The notes under the pieces are model-generated. The model had not been told where the DNA came from. It was given only the letters and a program-made list of their open reading frames with translations, and did not search any database. A program made the position numbers and the translations under genes. Source: Phytoseiulus persimilis (taxonomy: Eukaryota > Arthropoda > Arachnida > Mesostigmata > Phytoseiidae). Taken from it: a stretch of 64,000 nucleotides of DNA. Location of the stretch: contig CM075102.1 of the NCBI GenBank assembly GCA_037576195.1, forward strand, positions 22,006,745 through 22,070,744, written 5' to 3'. Position 1 is the stretch's first letter. Each line of letters begins with the position of its first letter. Below are positions 14,444 through 26,277 of this stretch, piece after piece.

Positions 14444-14890
14444 ACTTCTTGAGCAACATGAAGGTGCTTCCGGGGCCGATCTGACCATAGTCTCAGAAAT
14501 CTGGAGAACGGATTGCGGGGTCCATCTGACCATACTTTTGGGAGTCTAAAGAGGTGGTCCCGAGATCTATCTCAGCACGCTTCTCGGAGTCCAGGGAGAT
14601 GATTCCGAGGTCGATACAATCATGTCTTCGGGAGTCCTAGGAGGTGGCTCCGGGGTCGATCTCACCACACTTCTCGGAATCTGGGGAGGTTATTCCAGGA
14701 TCGATCTCACCTGACTTCTCGGAGTCTAGGGGGTGGTTCCGAGGTCGATCTGACCATACTTCTTGAAGTCCAGGTAGGGACATCCCGGGACGCTCTGTTC
14801 ATGCTTGGGTGTCTTCGGAGATGGCTCCGGAATCGATCTCGCCACACTTTTCGGAGTCTAGGAAAGTGATTCTCGAGTCCGTTTCCTCCC
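14444..14890 (+). repeat. 45-bp minisatellite, about 10 units
   Basis: Units can be laid out without a gap at 14,444, 14,489, 14,534, 14,579, 14,624, 14,669, 14,714, 14,758, 14,803 and 14,846. Lengths are 45, 45, 45, 45, 45, 45, 44, 45, 43 and about 45. Each unit begins close to ACTTCTCGGAGTC and carries a later GTCGATCTCACCAC-like block, with 20-35% divergence by eye. The regular 45-bp register points to tandem duplication followed by drift. The array ends at a C-tract (about 14,887-14,899). I see no sign that it is translated. Confidence 0.85.
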
Positions 14891-17800
14891 CCCCCCCCTC
14901 AAATTCCGAGGGCTCCCCAATTTTCAACAGGCGGCGCAGCTGAGCTCGCACGGTGTGATGTGGAGGGCTGTCCATCTGACGACAAGTGGCCAGTGTTACC
15001 AGCGTTCCGCTCTCAACAGGGCAAACCAAGCAGCCGGAAAATGAGAGAGTCGCCTTGAGGTTTATTTTTTTTTGGGGTCTTCCCGCTGAAAGCCAATCAC
15101 CGAGGCGGGAGTCGAGTTTCGACTGGAGAGAAAATCGATCTAAGGCTGGAGCGGTATTCTTGTAACACCGGACCCCTTCTGTCAGATGGACACCTCTCGA
15201 CATTCCGCCGAGCGGAATCAGCTGCAAGGCCCGTTGGAAATCGGCGAACCCTCCGCATTTGAGGGGGGAATCGCCAATTTTTCCATATCGGCTTTTGGGA
15301 CGAAACGAAGAACGATGGAGAAAATTGGCTAGCGCAAGGTTCTAGTCGAACAGAGAAGCTACATTTGGGTGATGGAAGTGCCGAAATCCGCCCACTGGGC
15401 TCGTAACGACAACTGGATTGGAGATGGTGGAAATAATACGCATGCATAATTAGTTTCCACCTGGGATCTGGGAACATGCGGATGGCGTTTTGTAGTTATT
15501 CTCGTTTCTTCATCCCGTGGATTCGGATTCAATCTAGGCAACGTGATTCCCGGTTGACTGCGTATCTACTGCAATACAAGCGAACTTTGCCTCGACAGGC
15601 TTGTATCGAAGGATGCGCGTGTTCGACGGTCCGACTAAGTTCAGCGGTGAACTTTCCACCCGAAAGTCCGTCGTCTGCTTGGCCGACTCGCACTCGACAA
15701 ACGGGGACTCCAGCTGAGCACGGTGCGTCGATCAGGGATGCACCAGCATTACACACTCATTGAGATTGGCGGAGAGTTTCAGTTCTCCCCCGTCTCGTGT
15801 TTCCAAGTCCTCGAGAAGACTTCGGAGCGGAAAGGGAAGGGGATTCTCAGAGACTAGTGAGCCGAGAGCTGTCAGAAGCACTTTTGAGATGAGAACGAGC
15901 GGAAGCTCTTCGAGGACATTTTTCGGCCTAACCTCGAACTCACTGCTGGTGCCAAAACGTCCAACCGACATCTTTGACACAAGCGATGTCGAGACGACCC
16001 AATCCATTACGCCAGTCGAGCTACTTCCGATGTTGCTCTCTCGGAGATTTTCTCCGGAACTAATTTTGTCGAAACAACGGTGGAACGACCATGAGGAGGT
16101 CCATGGGCCATGAACCCCCTGAAATCTGAGAACGTCCAGTACCCTTCCAACCGTGATTCGAACGCTCGGAAAATGAGTTCTGTGATCGGTCTGCGGCAAT
16201 GCCAGAGTCAGGACTCCTTCTGAGAAGAAGTTATCGGTTGAATATACATGGAACAGAGAGAGCGACTTTGGCAGGTCTCGTCCAAAAAGAGTCTCGAAAT
16301 AGAGAGCATGATTCGTTAGATACGGACGCTGTGGATGTTCACAATCACCAGGAGGAACCAATCGAGCCGGTTCTGTCACATCAACAACACAATTCCAACG
16401 ACAATCACACAATTGTCACGTCACGTTTTAGCTCGGCACACGGCGGGGGAGTCCGGGAGACAGATGGGAATCTAAATGACTGAGTATCCAGCATTTTTTT
16501 TCGCGGACCCCTAAGGAAACGAGGGTTATTAGGAAGTTGAATTGGATGAACCAGACCGTTGAGCGTTTCAAATTCAGGTAGTCGGAGTTCGGCGACCCCC
16601 AGATGTATGAGAACGGCGCCTTGTTCCGGAAACTTCGCCAGTGATGATCGGAACTCCTCTGAGGGAGAACGCTCCCTCCTGAAGTATTTACCGGCTGAAG
16701 AATTGAAACCTGTTGCTCAGAGCCGTATGCTCTCCTGAACAGACTCTTACAGAACGGAGTCAAAGGACGCATGCGACTATGCGGGACACCTGTTATTGCA
16801 GAACGATCCCAATTTGAATTTCCACAACCATTCGCAGACTCGCGGCTTTCTAGAAGGTGGAATCTCGAATTATGTGTTCGGTGACCGAGCGAGTGCACTC
16901 AATTTACCCGCTGGCTTTTGTCCAGACACAGCCCCCTCGATGCCGTCGTTGCAGCGAGCGGAGTCCTGAGCTCGGTATCCGCTCGTTCCGGTGTCTGCCA
17001 ATCGCCAAGAGGCATTCAAAGAATCGCAATCCGCCCTTTGTTTCGACTTCGCGAACTTCCACCCTCGAACGCACTCTGTCGCGTGTGCAGGGGAAACTGT
17101 CCGAATCCTGGGTCCGAAGCCGGAGTCACAACAAAGCAACCTGAAGGCAATCGATCGAATTAACTTTTGAACTTTGGACGGATATTTGCCGAAAAGTAGC
17201 TCAGGGATCGGGATGGCTATACATAGCTCTGCCAGATTTCATGGTTATCGGAAGTGGTAAGGCCAGTGGAGAGCTCTTGTGGTCGAGGCTTTTCAGAGAC
17301 TTGACTAGTCCTCAAGTTCGGGAAGACATTCAATTTGTCAGGGAGCTCGATTCTTACTCAGATTCGTGATCAGCGAGGTCAATGTCGGGAGTTTGTAGAA
17401 GTCCCGCCAGAATCAGACATCTTTTCGGCGTGGAAACGTCGACCCCTGCGGCTTGTTCACTCTGCTAGTCCTTCGTCATTTGTGCTTCGAATTTAGGGTC
17501 TCCGGTTTGCCCTCGAACTTCGCTCGTGATGAACCGAAAACGCTTCAATTTCCCGGAAGGGTCATCAATTTACAGGAGAGACCCTCATTCAATTCTGGCA
17601 TTCAGTCGAGCAATACAACATTGAGTCCAAGACCAATATGTGCACCCCGTCGGAAAATTCGGAAATATTAACAATGATCAGGAATAGTTCATTTAAATCC
17701 GCATGGTCAAGAGCAAACTTAAAATCGTTATATATCGAGAACCACTGGGCGGACAGCGTCGAACGACAAGTTTTTTGAAAGCTCTCTTTGAGGGCTATCA

Positions 17801-18136
17801 TGATTCCACCAGTGATCAGATAGCATGATTTCAAAAGCATAATAATCGTGAGTTTTTCAATTTAGATGGCTTATACCCTTCCCCTGGCCGGCCAAGAATC
17901 GGTGAAAACCAGAATGTAGCCCCGAGTGCCCTCTTTCTACTCAAGAAGTTTCATCCAAATCGAAGCCTAGCCTTCGGAGTTATCTTTCCGAGTAGGTAAC
18001 CGACCAGACCCCTCTTTGACTTTGGAGTCCGGAAATTCGACCCAAACGCACTTGAAACGTTCGAAAGACTTCAAAAATCGCTGAGCCACATTTGAGAGGT
18101 TTTTTCCTCCAACCTTCCCCCCACCTGATGGATCCT
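14891..18136. other. Intergenic, no recognised gene
   Basis: No recognised gene. The longest frame is a 226-codon minus-strand ORF at 15,732-16,412. It has no motif I know and about the length that chance would occasionally give in a window this size. A T-tract lies near 15,065-15,073. Confidence 0.45.
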
Positions 18137-18560
18137 CAACCCTCGAGATCGCTTTCATCCGATTTTCGTTCGGGACCGGCAAACGATGCGACGATCGTGA
18201 GGGCTGCCTTGAGGAACCCCGCTCTCTTGTCCCTCCTGAAACCAAACGACGCTCTGGTAGTCGACCGTGGATTCAGAGACTCCGTGGACTCCATGCAAAG
18301 TCCCGGATCCCAAGTTTTCATGCCAACCATGAAGGGGAAAGGAAGCAGTTGCCGCACAACGGAGCCAACGCCTCCCGCTTGGTGACGAAGATCCGGTGGA
18401 TTGTTGAAGCAGTACACGGCCGAATTTCTCAACGGTTCATACTCCCACAAAACGCTGTCGACAACAAGATGCTCCCAAAAGTCCAAACCATCTGCCGAAT
18501 CGTTGTGTATCCAGAAAATACCGTTGTACCGTTGTGGCGGCGACGAGCTGAGTGGATGTC
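18137..18560 (+). pseudogene. DDE-superfamily transposase fossil (frameshifted)
   Basis: Two overlapping plus-strand frames carry successive parts of one transposase. The first reads GPANDATIV, then LLKPNDALVVDRGFRD and VFMPTMKGKG. The second, after a one-base frameshift near 18,345-18,355, reads GANASRLVTKIRWIVEAVHGRI and LPKVQTICRIV. This is the layout of eukaryotic DDE_Tnp_4-type endonucleases: D in the NDA block, D in VDRGFRD and E in VEAVHGR, with the RLVTKIRW signature. All three acidic positions remain, but the N-terminal half and any DNA-binding domain are not visible, and the frame is broken. The closest group appears to be the Harbinger/ISL2EU-like families. The exact family is not settled. 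Confidence 0.75.
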
Positions 18561-21500
18561 ACATCAATAAGGAGCACAGAAGCCTCGATCCGAGCTCGAG
18601 TACCGTTCGTCTTGAAGAATAGCTCTCTCAAAACCGAGGGATACAGGTGCCTAATAATACTTCTTCGAGGCTTCCGATTGTAGGTGAAGAACGACGAGAC
18701 GGTGAAGCTTAACGCTCAACATCTGAGCCGTAGGGAAGCGTCAAGCCAGACAAACATGTCCAGAGTTCCTCGCAGCATAGCTCATCCACTCTCAGGTTTT
18801 CGAGATGAGAGATCTTCAGGCGCCGTCATTTATGACTTCAAGTCTTGGCTCCGCAAACCGACGACAAGTCTGTTTCATTTTCCGCTGCGCCCTTGAAGGC
18901 CCCGTTCCGAAGTGTTGCTCGGCTGGGTGATTACAGCCGGCCATGTTAAAAAAGTCGGCATAATGGATCGTGAAAAGCGCTGAGCCTTCACATGGTTCGA
19001 ATCGGGGACCTCTTGGAGTACAGCGAAAGGGATAGATGTGAACAGCGGTAGTCCTACCGAAACTTCGTGATGAAACGATTCGCCGATCTCTTGCAGCGTC
19101 CCCCGATCGTCACTCTCATCGCGGAATTCTTCATCCGCATTCCCGTTCCTTCCGGTTTTCAATGGTATGATGAATTCGAGATCACATCCACTAGATTCAC
19201 ACCGTTACCGCCCATTAGCGTTCTCCAGTGACCGGTAGAGCGAAATGAAGGCTCCCGGTACGACAGCCGAGAAGAACGAAACAAGAGAGAACCGTTTCGG
19301 AATATTAAAACACGAGGGCGAGGTTGTGTTTCTTGTCAACATGACCGGAAGGCCCGTAGTGAGGCCTACTTCTTCCGCTCCATTTTCTCAAAATCAAGCC
19401 ACCGCTCTTTCCGTTCTAAAAATCTACCCTACCCTCCACGGAGGCTATCGTTAAATTCTCCGCTTAGAGGTGGTTCGTCGTGAGCCATCGGACATCAGGG
19501 CTGAGTGCTCTGCGACTCACGAAATATGCGGCGATTGGAGGCAACATTTATTTTACTGCGAAATACGGCGGTAGCCATTCCGTTTCAAGTGGTGAGAAAT
19601 TGTAGCAAACTGCATGGAATAAACTCAGAAGAGCATGGTTGTCTTTCATAGAGAGTCCAACCTCAGATACTCTTTCCTGGGCCTTTCGCACATTTCCATA
19701 TCCGTGGCCCTCAGCGTCACTTCCCCTGCGGAGCAGTTTGCGGCGGAGCCATCAGCGACCACCGTGTGAACCTCGCCCTACGCCATGACTCCACGCTACA
19801 CTGTGTCTGCATCTCCGGACTCTCTGACGATAGGTTTCTCGCGGTAGAGAATTTTCACGACTCGTGGATCGTTCCGGGATGTAGCTGCTGCAAAGGAAAG
19901 GGAACGGAAAGAAGCCAGGGATTTCGAAGAACCGAGGAGATTTCGAGAAGAAAATCCAGAAGGTTCTCTAGGACCACCGATGAAAATTGGGAAAAGACAG
20001 GTGTTCTCCGGAGAGAAGCTAGCCGACCAGGATCAAGACAGAGGAAGCTATCAAACCTCGCTCATCTACCACATATTTCCAATTACACGAGGTTCTTCAA
20101 CTCACGTAGTAGTGGAAGGCTCCGTAGAGCGCTCCTACACAAGCGAGGATTCCCAGCACGGCACACAGCCATCCATAACAGCGTCCCGACTGCCTGGTGT
20201 CATCGTACGAAGGCATTGATGATCAACTGGAAGCACGGATGACGCTCATTCCCTACGCTATCTCCTTGCAATGTTCAGTGAAACGGGAAGACGCGACTTC
20301 GGTCTCACCAGCCGCTCTTTTGCATTTTGAGCTTAATCTCTCCACTGTTGCTTCCTATAGTGACAGTTATAGAGTAGATGACAAATTTTGGAACGGACAG
20401 AAGCTAATATCAATGAGCTTCAGATGCGAATCATTCCTCCAGTCAGAAGAATCTCTTGGGAACGCTCTTCTTCACTAAGTTCGCTGGCGGAGCTCGCAGA
20501 CCCTGTTTTGATCAGAAACGGATCACGCGTCCCGTGAGTTCGCTTAGCTATGCCTCTCCCTGATACAGCTTCGTTCCGGAAAACCCGACGGCAGATCAGG
20601 GGACTTCAGGCAACGCTCGATCTCGGCGTTTCCTCTAGAATCCTGACTTCTTCCTGAGCTAACCATACACCTACTTGGGAACTACGGAGTGCACACGAGG
20701 ACGATTTTCTACGTGGAATCGGGTCGACACTTGTCCGCCAGCCTGTCACCTGATCGCGTTGCGTCCAGATAAGGCGGGCCCACAAGAAGCGAATGCTGCC
20801 CGCTCAGAAGCACTGTCAGAAACTGTCGTCAGACAAGTAGACGCCCATTGTGAGCGAACACGCTTTTGAGCACAGCTTCACGCTTGGAGGGGCTCTTGTC
20901 CGCAAAACTAGAGGGTCGTTCCGATGATATGATCGGAAAGTCTCGAGGAAAAACGGCACAACAGGCAGAAAGAGACATTTTTGTGTTCAACCGATCAACT
21001 GGAACCACCACGATTAGTGACAGCGGCCACTCGGCAGCCACAATTGCTCATTCCGCTCGGAGTGAACGAGGCCCAGGATGCGAGCTCTCCCGCCGACAAC
21101 CCCGCATAGGCTCAGGATGGATTCCCGTGGTCAGAGTGCTGCCGGAATCCTGAGCGAGATTTCCGAGGCCCGTATCAATCTCCGAACATTGCTTCCGTTT
21201 TTCCAAAAGGGGTATTTCAATGGGAATTATGCTTTCCGTTGTGGCCGAAACAGTCTAACGACGGCATCAACAAAAGCATTCATGAAGGGTACAAACGGCG
21301 TGTCCTATCTGTGTGGAAGCTTGCAGCTGTTTCGAGGCTTCTCGTTTGCTTTTCATTTGACGAGGGCCGGACGAACGTGATTTTTTCCGGGTTCCACCAT
21401 ATTAGTTGACGATGCTCAAATAGCAGCGTGGTCAGTCAACACACGAACGGGCGTGCCTGACCGAACGTTCGCGGCTCCCAACGCTCAGTTAGACCCCGAC

Positions 21501-24500
21501 TCCTTTCCCCAAAAGACGAAGTCAGCCCTACCCATGGGGCACCATAGTACTAATAATGGTTCCGACATCCCCTATTCCGGGGAAAGATGTGCCGGAATCG
21601 CCCAGCGCTCTCCGAGTTTAATGATGGAGCTCCTTGAAATCGCGTTTCTCTCATGGCCATGGATCATTGATAGATCCCTGGTTGCGCTTCAGAGCGAACC
21701 AGACGAAAGATACCATCTTGACATGAAATGTTCATCAGTCAAGATCTTTCGCCCGTCCCATACCCGAAATTCGCCGGAGATGATAGATTCCAGGCATCAT
21801 TGGAGCATAGATAGATCTCGAACTTTCTACGATTTTCCATGAGCAAGAGCTCAGCAAGTCTCTGCTCTTCGGATTCTATTCCGAGCGCGTGCCTAGGGGA
21901 TCGCGTGCTCTGAGGATCGAAGTTTGTCAGACTGGGATCCTGTTCCGCTGCGAACTCCGAGCGGAACAGACGAATCCAAGTTCCTCGGCTGTGGTTCGAG
22001 TGATCCAGCCCGGAGTATATCCGGAGCCATCCTCAAAATAAGGGCCCAAGGAATTGCGTCGGCGATCGGCGATCGGCCCCTGGGCCGGCGCTCCGACTTC
22101 TCGCTGTAGGCGGCATCAATCTGAGTACGTATTCGATGTGTCTGAGTGAGGCGGAGCAGTTTCGTGACACCGATTCGGGGTCCGACAATCTGGGCCGCTG
22201 CATCATACTCGCGTTCTCGACGTGTCTGTCCTGTCGGAGAGAAAGATCAGCGTTGCTGAAACCAGATGTCGGGAACTGATTCCCAGGAGCACGGCAATCG
22301 TGTATCACAGGGGCCGAAAACACTTCATCCCGAGGTTCCCACACGCTTCCAAAGACGCTGTGTTGCTTCAGAGAATTTGATCAGGAGGGTGATGAATTCT
22401 GGTAGAACACTTCGAAGAGCTCGACTTGTGAAAGATCGGGATTTCCGCGTCTGCAGAGTGCTCACAATTCCTACTCTGTTCTTGATCTTAACGGGGCATC
22501 CGATGGCAGGAAATCTCATCCAGGGAATGAGTCGAGACGGTCATCATTCATTCTGCTCCTCCTTGAATGAGGAAGTATTGTGTTCCAGCAAGAGAAGCGG
22601 CGGTCCAGTATGGTGTCTTGCGAATCGATTCCGCAGCTCTCATGTGGTCCGCTGACTTCTACACCCCTGCTCTTCATGCCTGAGACGCTTCGTCGACATG
22701 GCTTGAATGCGTCATACATGAATTCGAAGAAAACCGGTGCTTGGTAGTCTTGCGAACTGAACCACCATCCCGAAATCGTCATTGAGAGCCATCGAGGCTT
22801 CAGCGACGAACGACAGGGCCCTGGATGCTCTCCTACTGGGCAAGCTGCCCATGTGGCGTCACAGTCACTTCGATTCTCATCGCTGACGAACTGAAAGCAT
22901 CGCTGAACATCTCTTTCATTGCCACCCCGAGATAGTTTCGAATGGGTGTCTCTCTCCTATTGAAGCCTTCAGACATTGATATCACACTTCTCTGATTCAG
23001 TTTCAAGTCCAGGTTCCCATGCTTAGTGGATTAGTTTTAGGACAAAGACAACAGTACTCATGGTGACCGGGTAGTGGAGAGGGAACGCTGCGTGCTGCGG
23101 CTTTCAGATTCGAGAGGGGTTTTGAAAATGTGTCCTTGATAACGATGCGGTCGGGAGGGCTTCCATGCAACAGGATTGTCATTGTTTGCACCCGCAGAGG
23201 CTGTGCTTGTGTGCGCAGTAGTAATAAAAACCTTCAAAGCTGATCATTTTCATCGGGAACATATTGTTGAGAGTTTTTGGTCCACAGCAGGCGGAAATTC
23301 CGGAGATGGGCTGAGTCTTCGTGTTGGAATGTCGAGTTTGATCGTGGAAAATAGTGTTTTGGAATGGTGGAAAGCAAATCAGCAGTTCTCTGTCTGGAGA
23401 AGAGGGAAGAGAGACGCAAAGTCGTCGAGAACGAGGAACATAAACTCGTGAGTATTCGGAGCTCCGATGACAGTTGAGGGGCAGCAATTCGATTAGAAGC
23501 ACCGAAGACACTGGTCAGAACTTAATCATTTTCAGTCGGTTTCCGACTCCATCCAGATCGATCCGTTCAAATTCCATGTTCCCTTTCTTCGAAATCGATC
23601 ATGATTCGTCGGAACAAGAGATATGAGTTTTTCGATGACATAGTATTAGAGCGCTGAGGACGATGCAGCTTTCGGTGTTCTCGGTTCCATTGACATTCCC
23701 CTGGAACCTTCGAATCTTTTTTCCCAGTCCAAAGAAGACGAGCCATCTTGCGAGATGAGCTCCATATGCGGGTCCCAAAGTTGTCACAAGGGAGCCCATC
23801 AGCCACGGTACAGAGCAGCTCTGAAACTGGTCGGAACTTGGCTTCCCGAAACAGCTATATCGATAAAATCGGAGCCTCAGCCTCTGTTTCCGGGGTGTCG
23901 TCATCTCACTTGGGGAAGATGTCGAGCGGCAACGAAGTGCGCTAAGACGGAATCGTTCTGCGTTGACATCGTCACCGTTCTTGGCACGGCGGTGTTCGGA
24001 CACCACGGGTTTGTCAATATCCTGAACTGACCGTGAGCTCTAGCCGTATCACTTGGCACGCCCGCTCTGAAGCTTTCGATGTCAGCATGTGACGACATGA
24101 ATCCGCGATGAACATTTGAGCCGAACAGCTGAAAATCTTGAACGAGTATGGCGACCTCGAGGCTCATTGAATAGTGTTCTGCCATTTGACCTCTTGAGCG
24201 CACATGGATTGCGTATAGATCATAGCCATGACACTGGAAGGAACGGGAGTACATAATCCGTGACCCGAGAAAGCCGAGCAGCGATCTTCAGCACTTCGCT
24301 CCAGCAGGGAATAGTAACCTCAGCAAGAGCTAGCGCCCGGCAAACAATTGCCATCGAACGCGCTTGCTTGCGCTTGAGTCTCCGAGAGCAATCGATGAAG
24401 TTGAGCGCTCTCCAAGAATCTGGTAGAATATCTGTCGGAGCGTTCCAGTCACCTCTGTAACTGAATCTGCTCGCACAATGACCACATCCTCGGAGTTGCG

Positions 24501-26213
24501 GCCAGGAAATGGCTCATTGAAAATCATGAACACGTATATTCATCGACAATTTCGGAAGTTCCACGGTTTCCAGTGGATTCGGTTCGTCAGAGGAACCAGG
24601 TTATCCAGTGTTGTGCACGCACAGTTTCGGTGTGGAGGCTCTGGGAATCGTCAGTGATTCAATTTCTCTCCATGCTCGTGATCAGATTCCCGCATGAAAT
24701 CGAACCCTCCCTGTATCATCTCGAAATGCGAAGCCCGACAGAAATCATCCAACTCCTTTCTTGGCGAAGGAAATGTCTGCCTATTCGGCAGGTGGACGAA
24801 ATCGTCAAGCTTTGTTTCCGTATCCCTGAGAGCTTTTCAAAGATCCTCGTTCAATTTGTTACGAGCACAAGGGAACACCCTTTATTCCGTCACCGCGGAA
24901 TGAGCTTCATTAGAACGTGCACCCCTTGTTTTTAGGGCTCTTTTCCCTTTGGATGCTCGAAATCGATGCTGGGCAGAACTGAATCAAGATAGGGCAAGAT
25001 AACCAAGCCCGTTCTCCACGTGAACGTTACCCGCAAGCTCTGCTGTATGCATCCATGTTTGATGCGATCGTCCTGCCGGAGGAAAATTCGGCGTCTCAAC
25101 TGTCTCCGACTGTGAGCAGGCCGTTGTTCCCAAAAAGAGGAAGAATCCTGGGGGCGAAGTCTTCTCGCACCGGGTCGAGCTAGTCACATCCTTCTCTATA
25201 TCCCGATGACGATCGCATTCGGTTCGTGCTGCTCCGCTTCGAGCTCGGACCAATTCGAAAAAAACTGCCCGTCAAAATTCCTGAATTAAGATTCAGTGAA
25301 ACCCTGAGTTTGATAACTCTGCCCGGAATCCCATCTCACTGAAGACTGAACGAGAAGGATTCTGAGGATTCCATTAACGAGAAAGCGACCTATGAGCAAC
25401 CCTAAAACTTTGGAACAGGTATCCCCCTCTCATTTAGAAGGTCGGCAGGAAGGGCGGCAAATCGCCTGAGGGTGAGTCGTTGGAGAAGCAGCTAGCCTGA
25501 ACGAATTGAGAATCTGTTTATACTATGAGCCAGAATCCATTCGAAAGATCAATGGAGTGTCCCAGGCAACGAGGATACAACTCGTTCCCATTATAACTCG
25601 AATCGATGGATCATTCACATCTACAATGAAGAAATAATATCCGACAGATGTCCACCCAATGATTTTTGACATGCTCCGAGCCTCTTCTGGTAGTTCCCAA
25701 TGACTGATTAGCAGGCTGACGATGGAGCGTGACGGCAGCGATTCTGGAACTGAAAGGGCCTCGGTAACACTCATCGCTAAGTCTACGCGGTGAATCAAGG
25801 CGTAGAACAGCGAGGAAACCACCGGTCTTGCGAAGACGTTGATGCTCTGAATCGCACGATCGTAACCAAGAGGCGTGTTCATATACACGGTGGAACGGAA
25901 GAGCTACTGAGCCTGTGGATCGTTCGGGCCCGCTTCCCGTCCAATAAGGCTTGCAATGAATCTGAGAGGCTTGAAACACCGAAGAAGATCCTTCAACAGG
26001 CCGGAACGTTTCTCCGTTGCCCGCGCCAAGATATCCACGCCTGGCCATAACAGCGAGGAGGACTGAATCACTCTGCTACTCGGGGGCAACTGCGCGGGCA
26101 CTGCAAGCTCAAACCGCCCATGATCTACGAATCTCTGAATCCTGGAGCTCTCAAGAAAATACCGGAAGAAACTATTTCGGTGCTCTTTGCGTCATAAATA
26201 TAAGGTCTCTATC

Positions 26214-26277
26214 TGATAAGTCCCTTGTATGATAAGTGCCATATCTGACGAGTCCCTTCGACGATGAGTCCTTCATA
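26214..26277 (+). repeat. 16-bp tandem repeat, 4 units
   Basis: Four consecutive 16-bp units begin at 26,214, 26,230, 26,246 and 26,262: TGATAAGTCCCTTGTA, TGATAAGTGCCATATC, TGACGAGTCCCTTCGA and CGATGAGTCCTTCATA. All share the pattern YGAYRAGTSCYWT. It is a small microsatellite-like array in a gene-poor region. No function is evident. Confidence 0.75.

Noticed and set aside
15732-16412. 226-codon minus-strand ORF
   Set aside because: No recognisable motif, no splice context and a strong overlapping plus-strand frame. A frame this long can arise by chance among all frames of a 64-kb window of balanced base composition.
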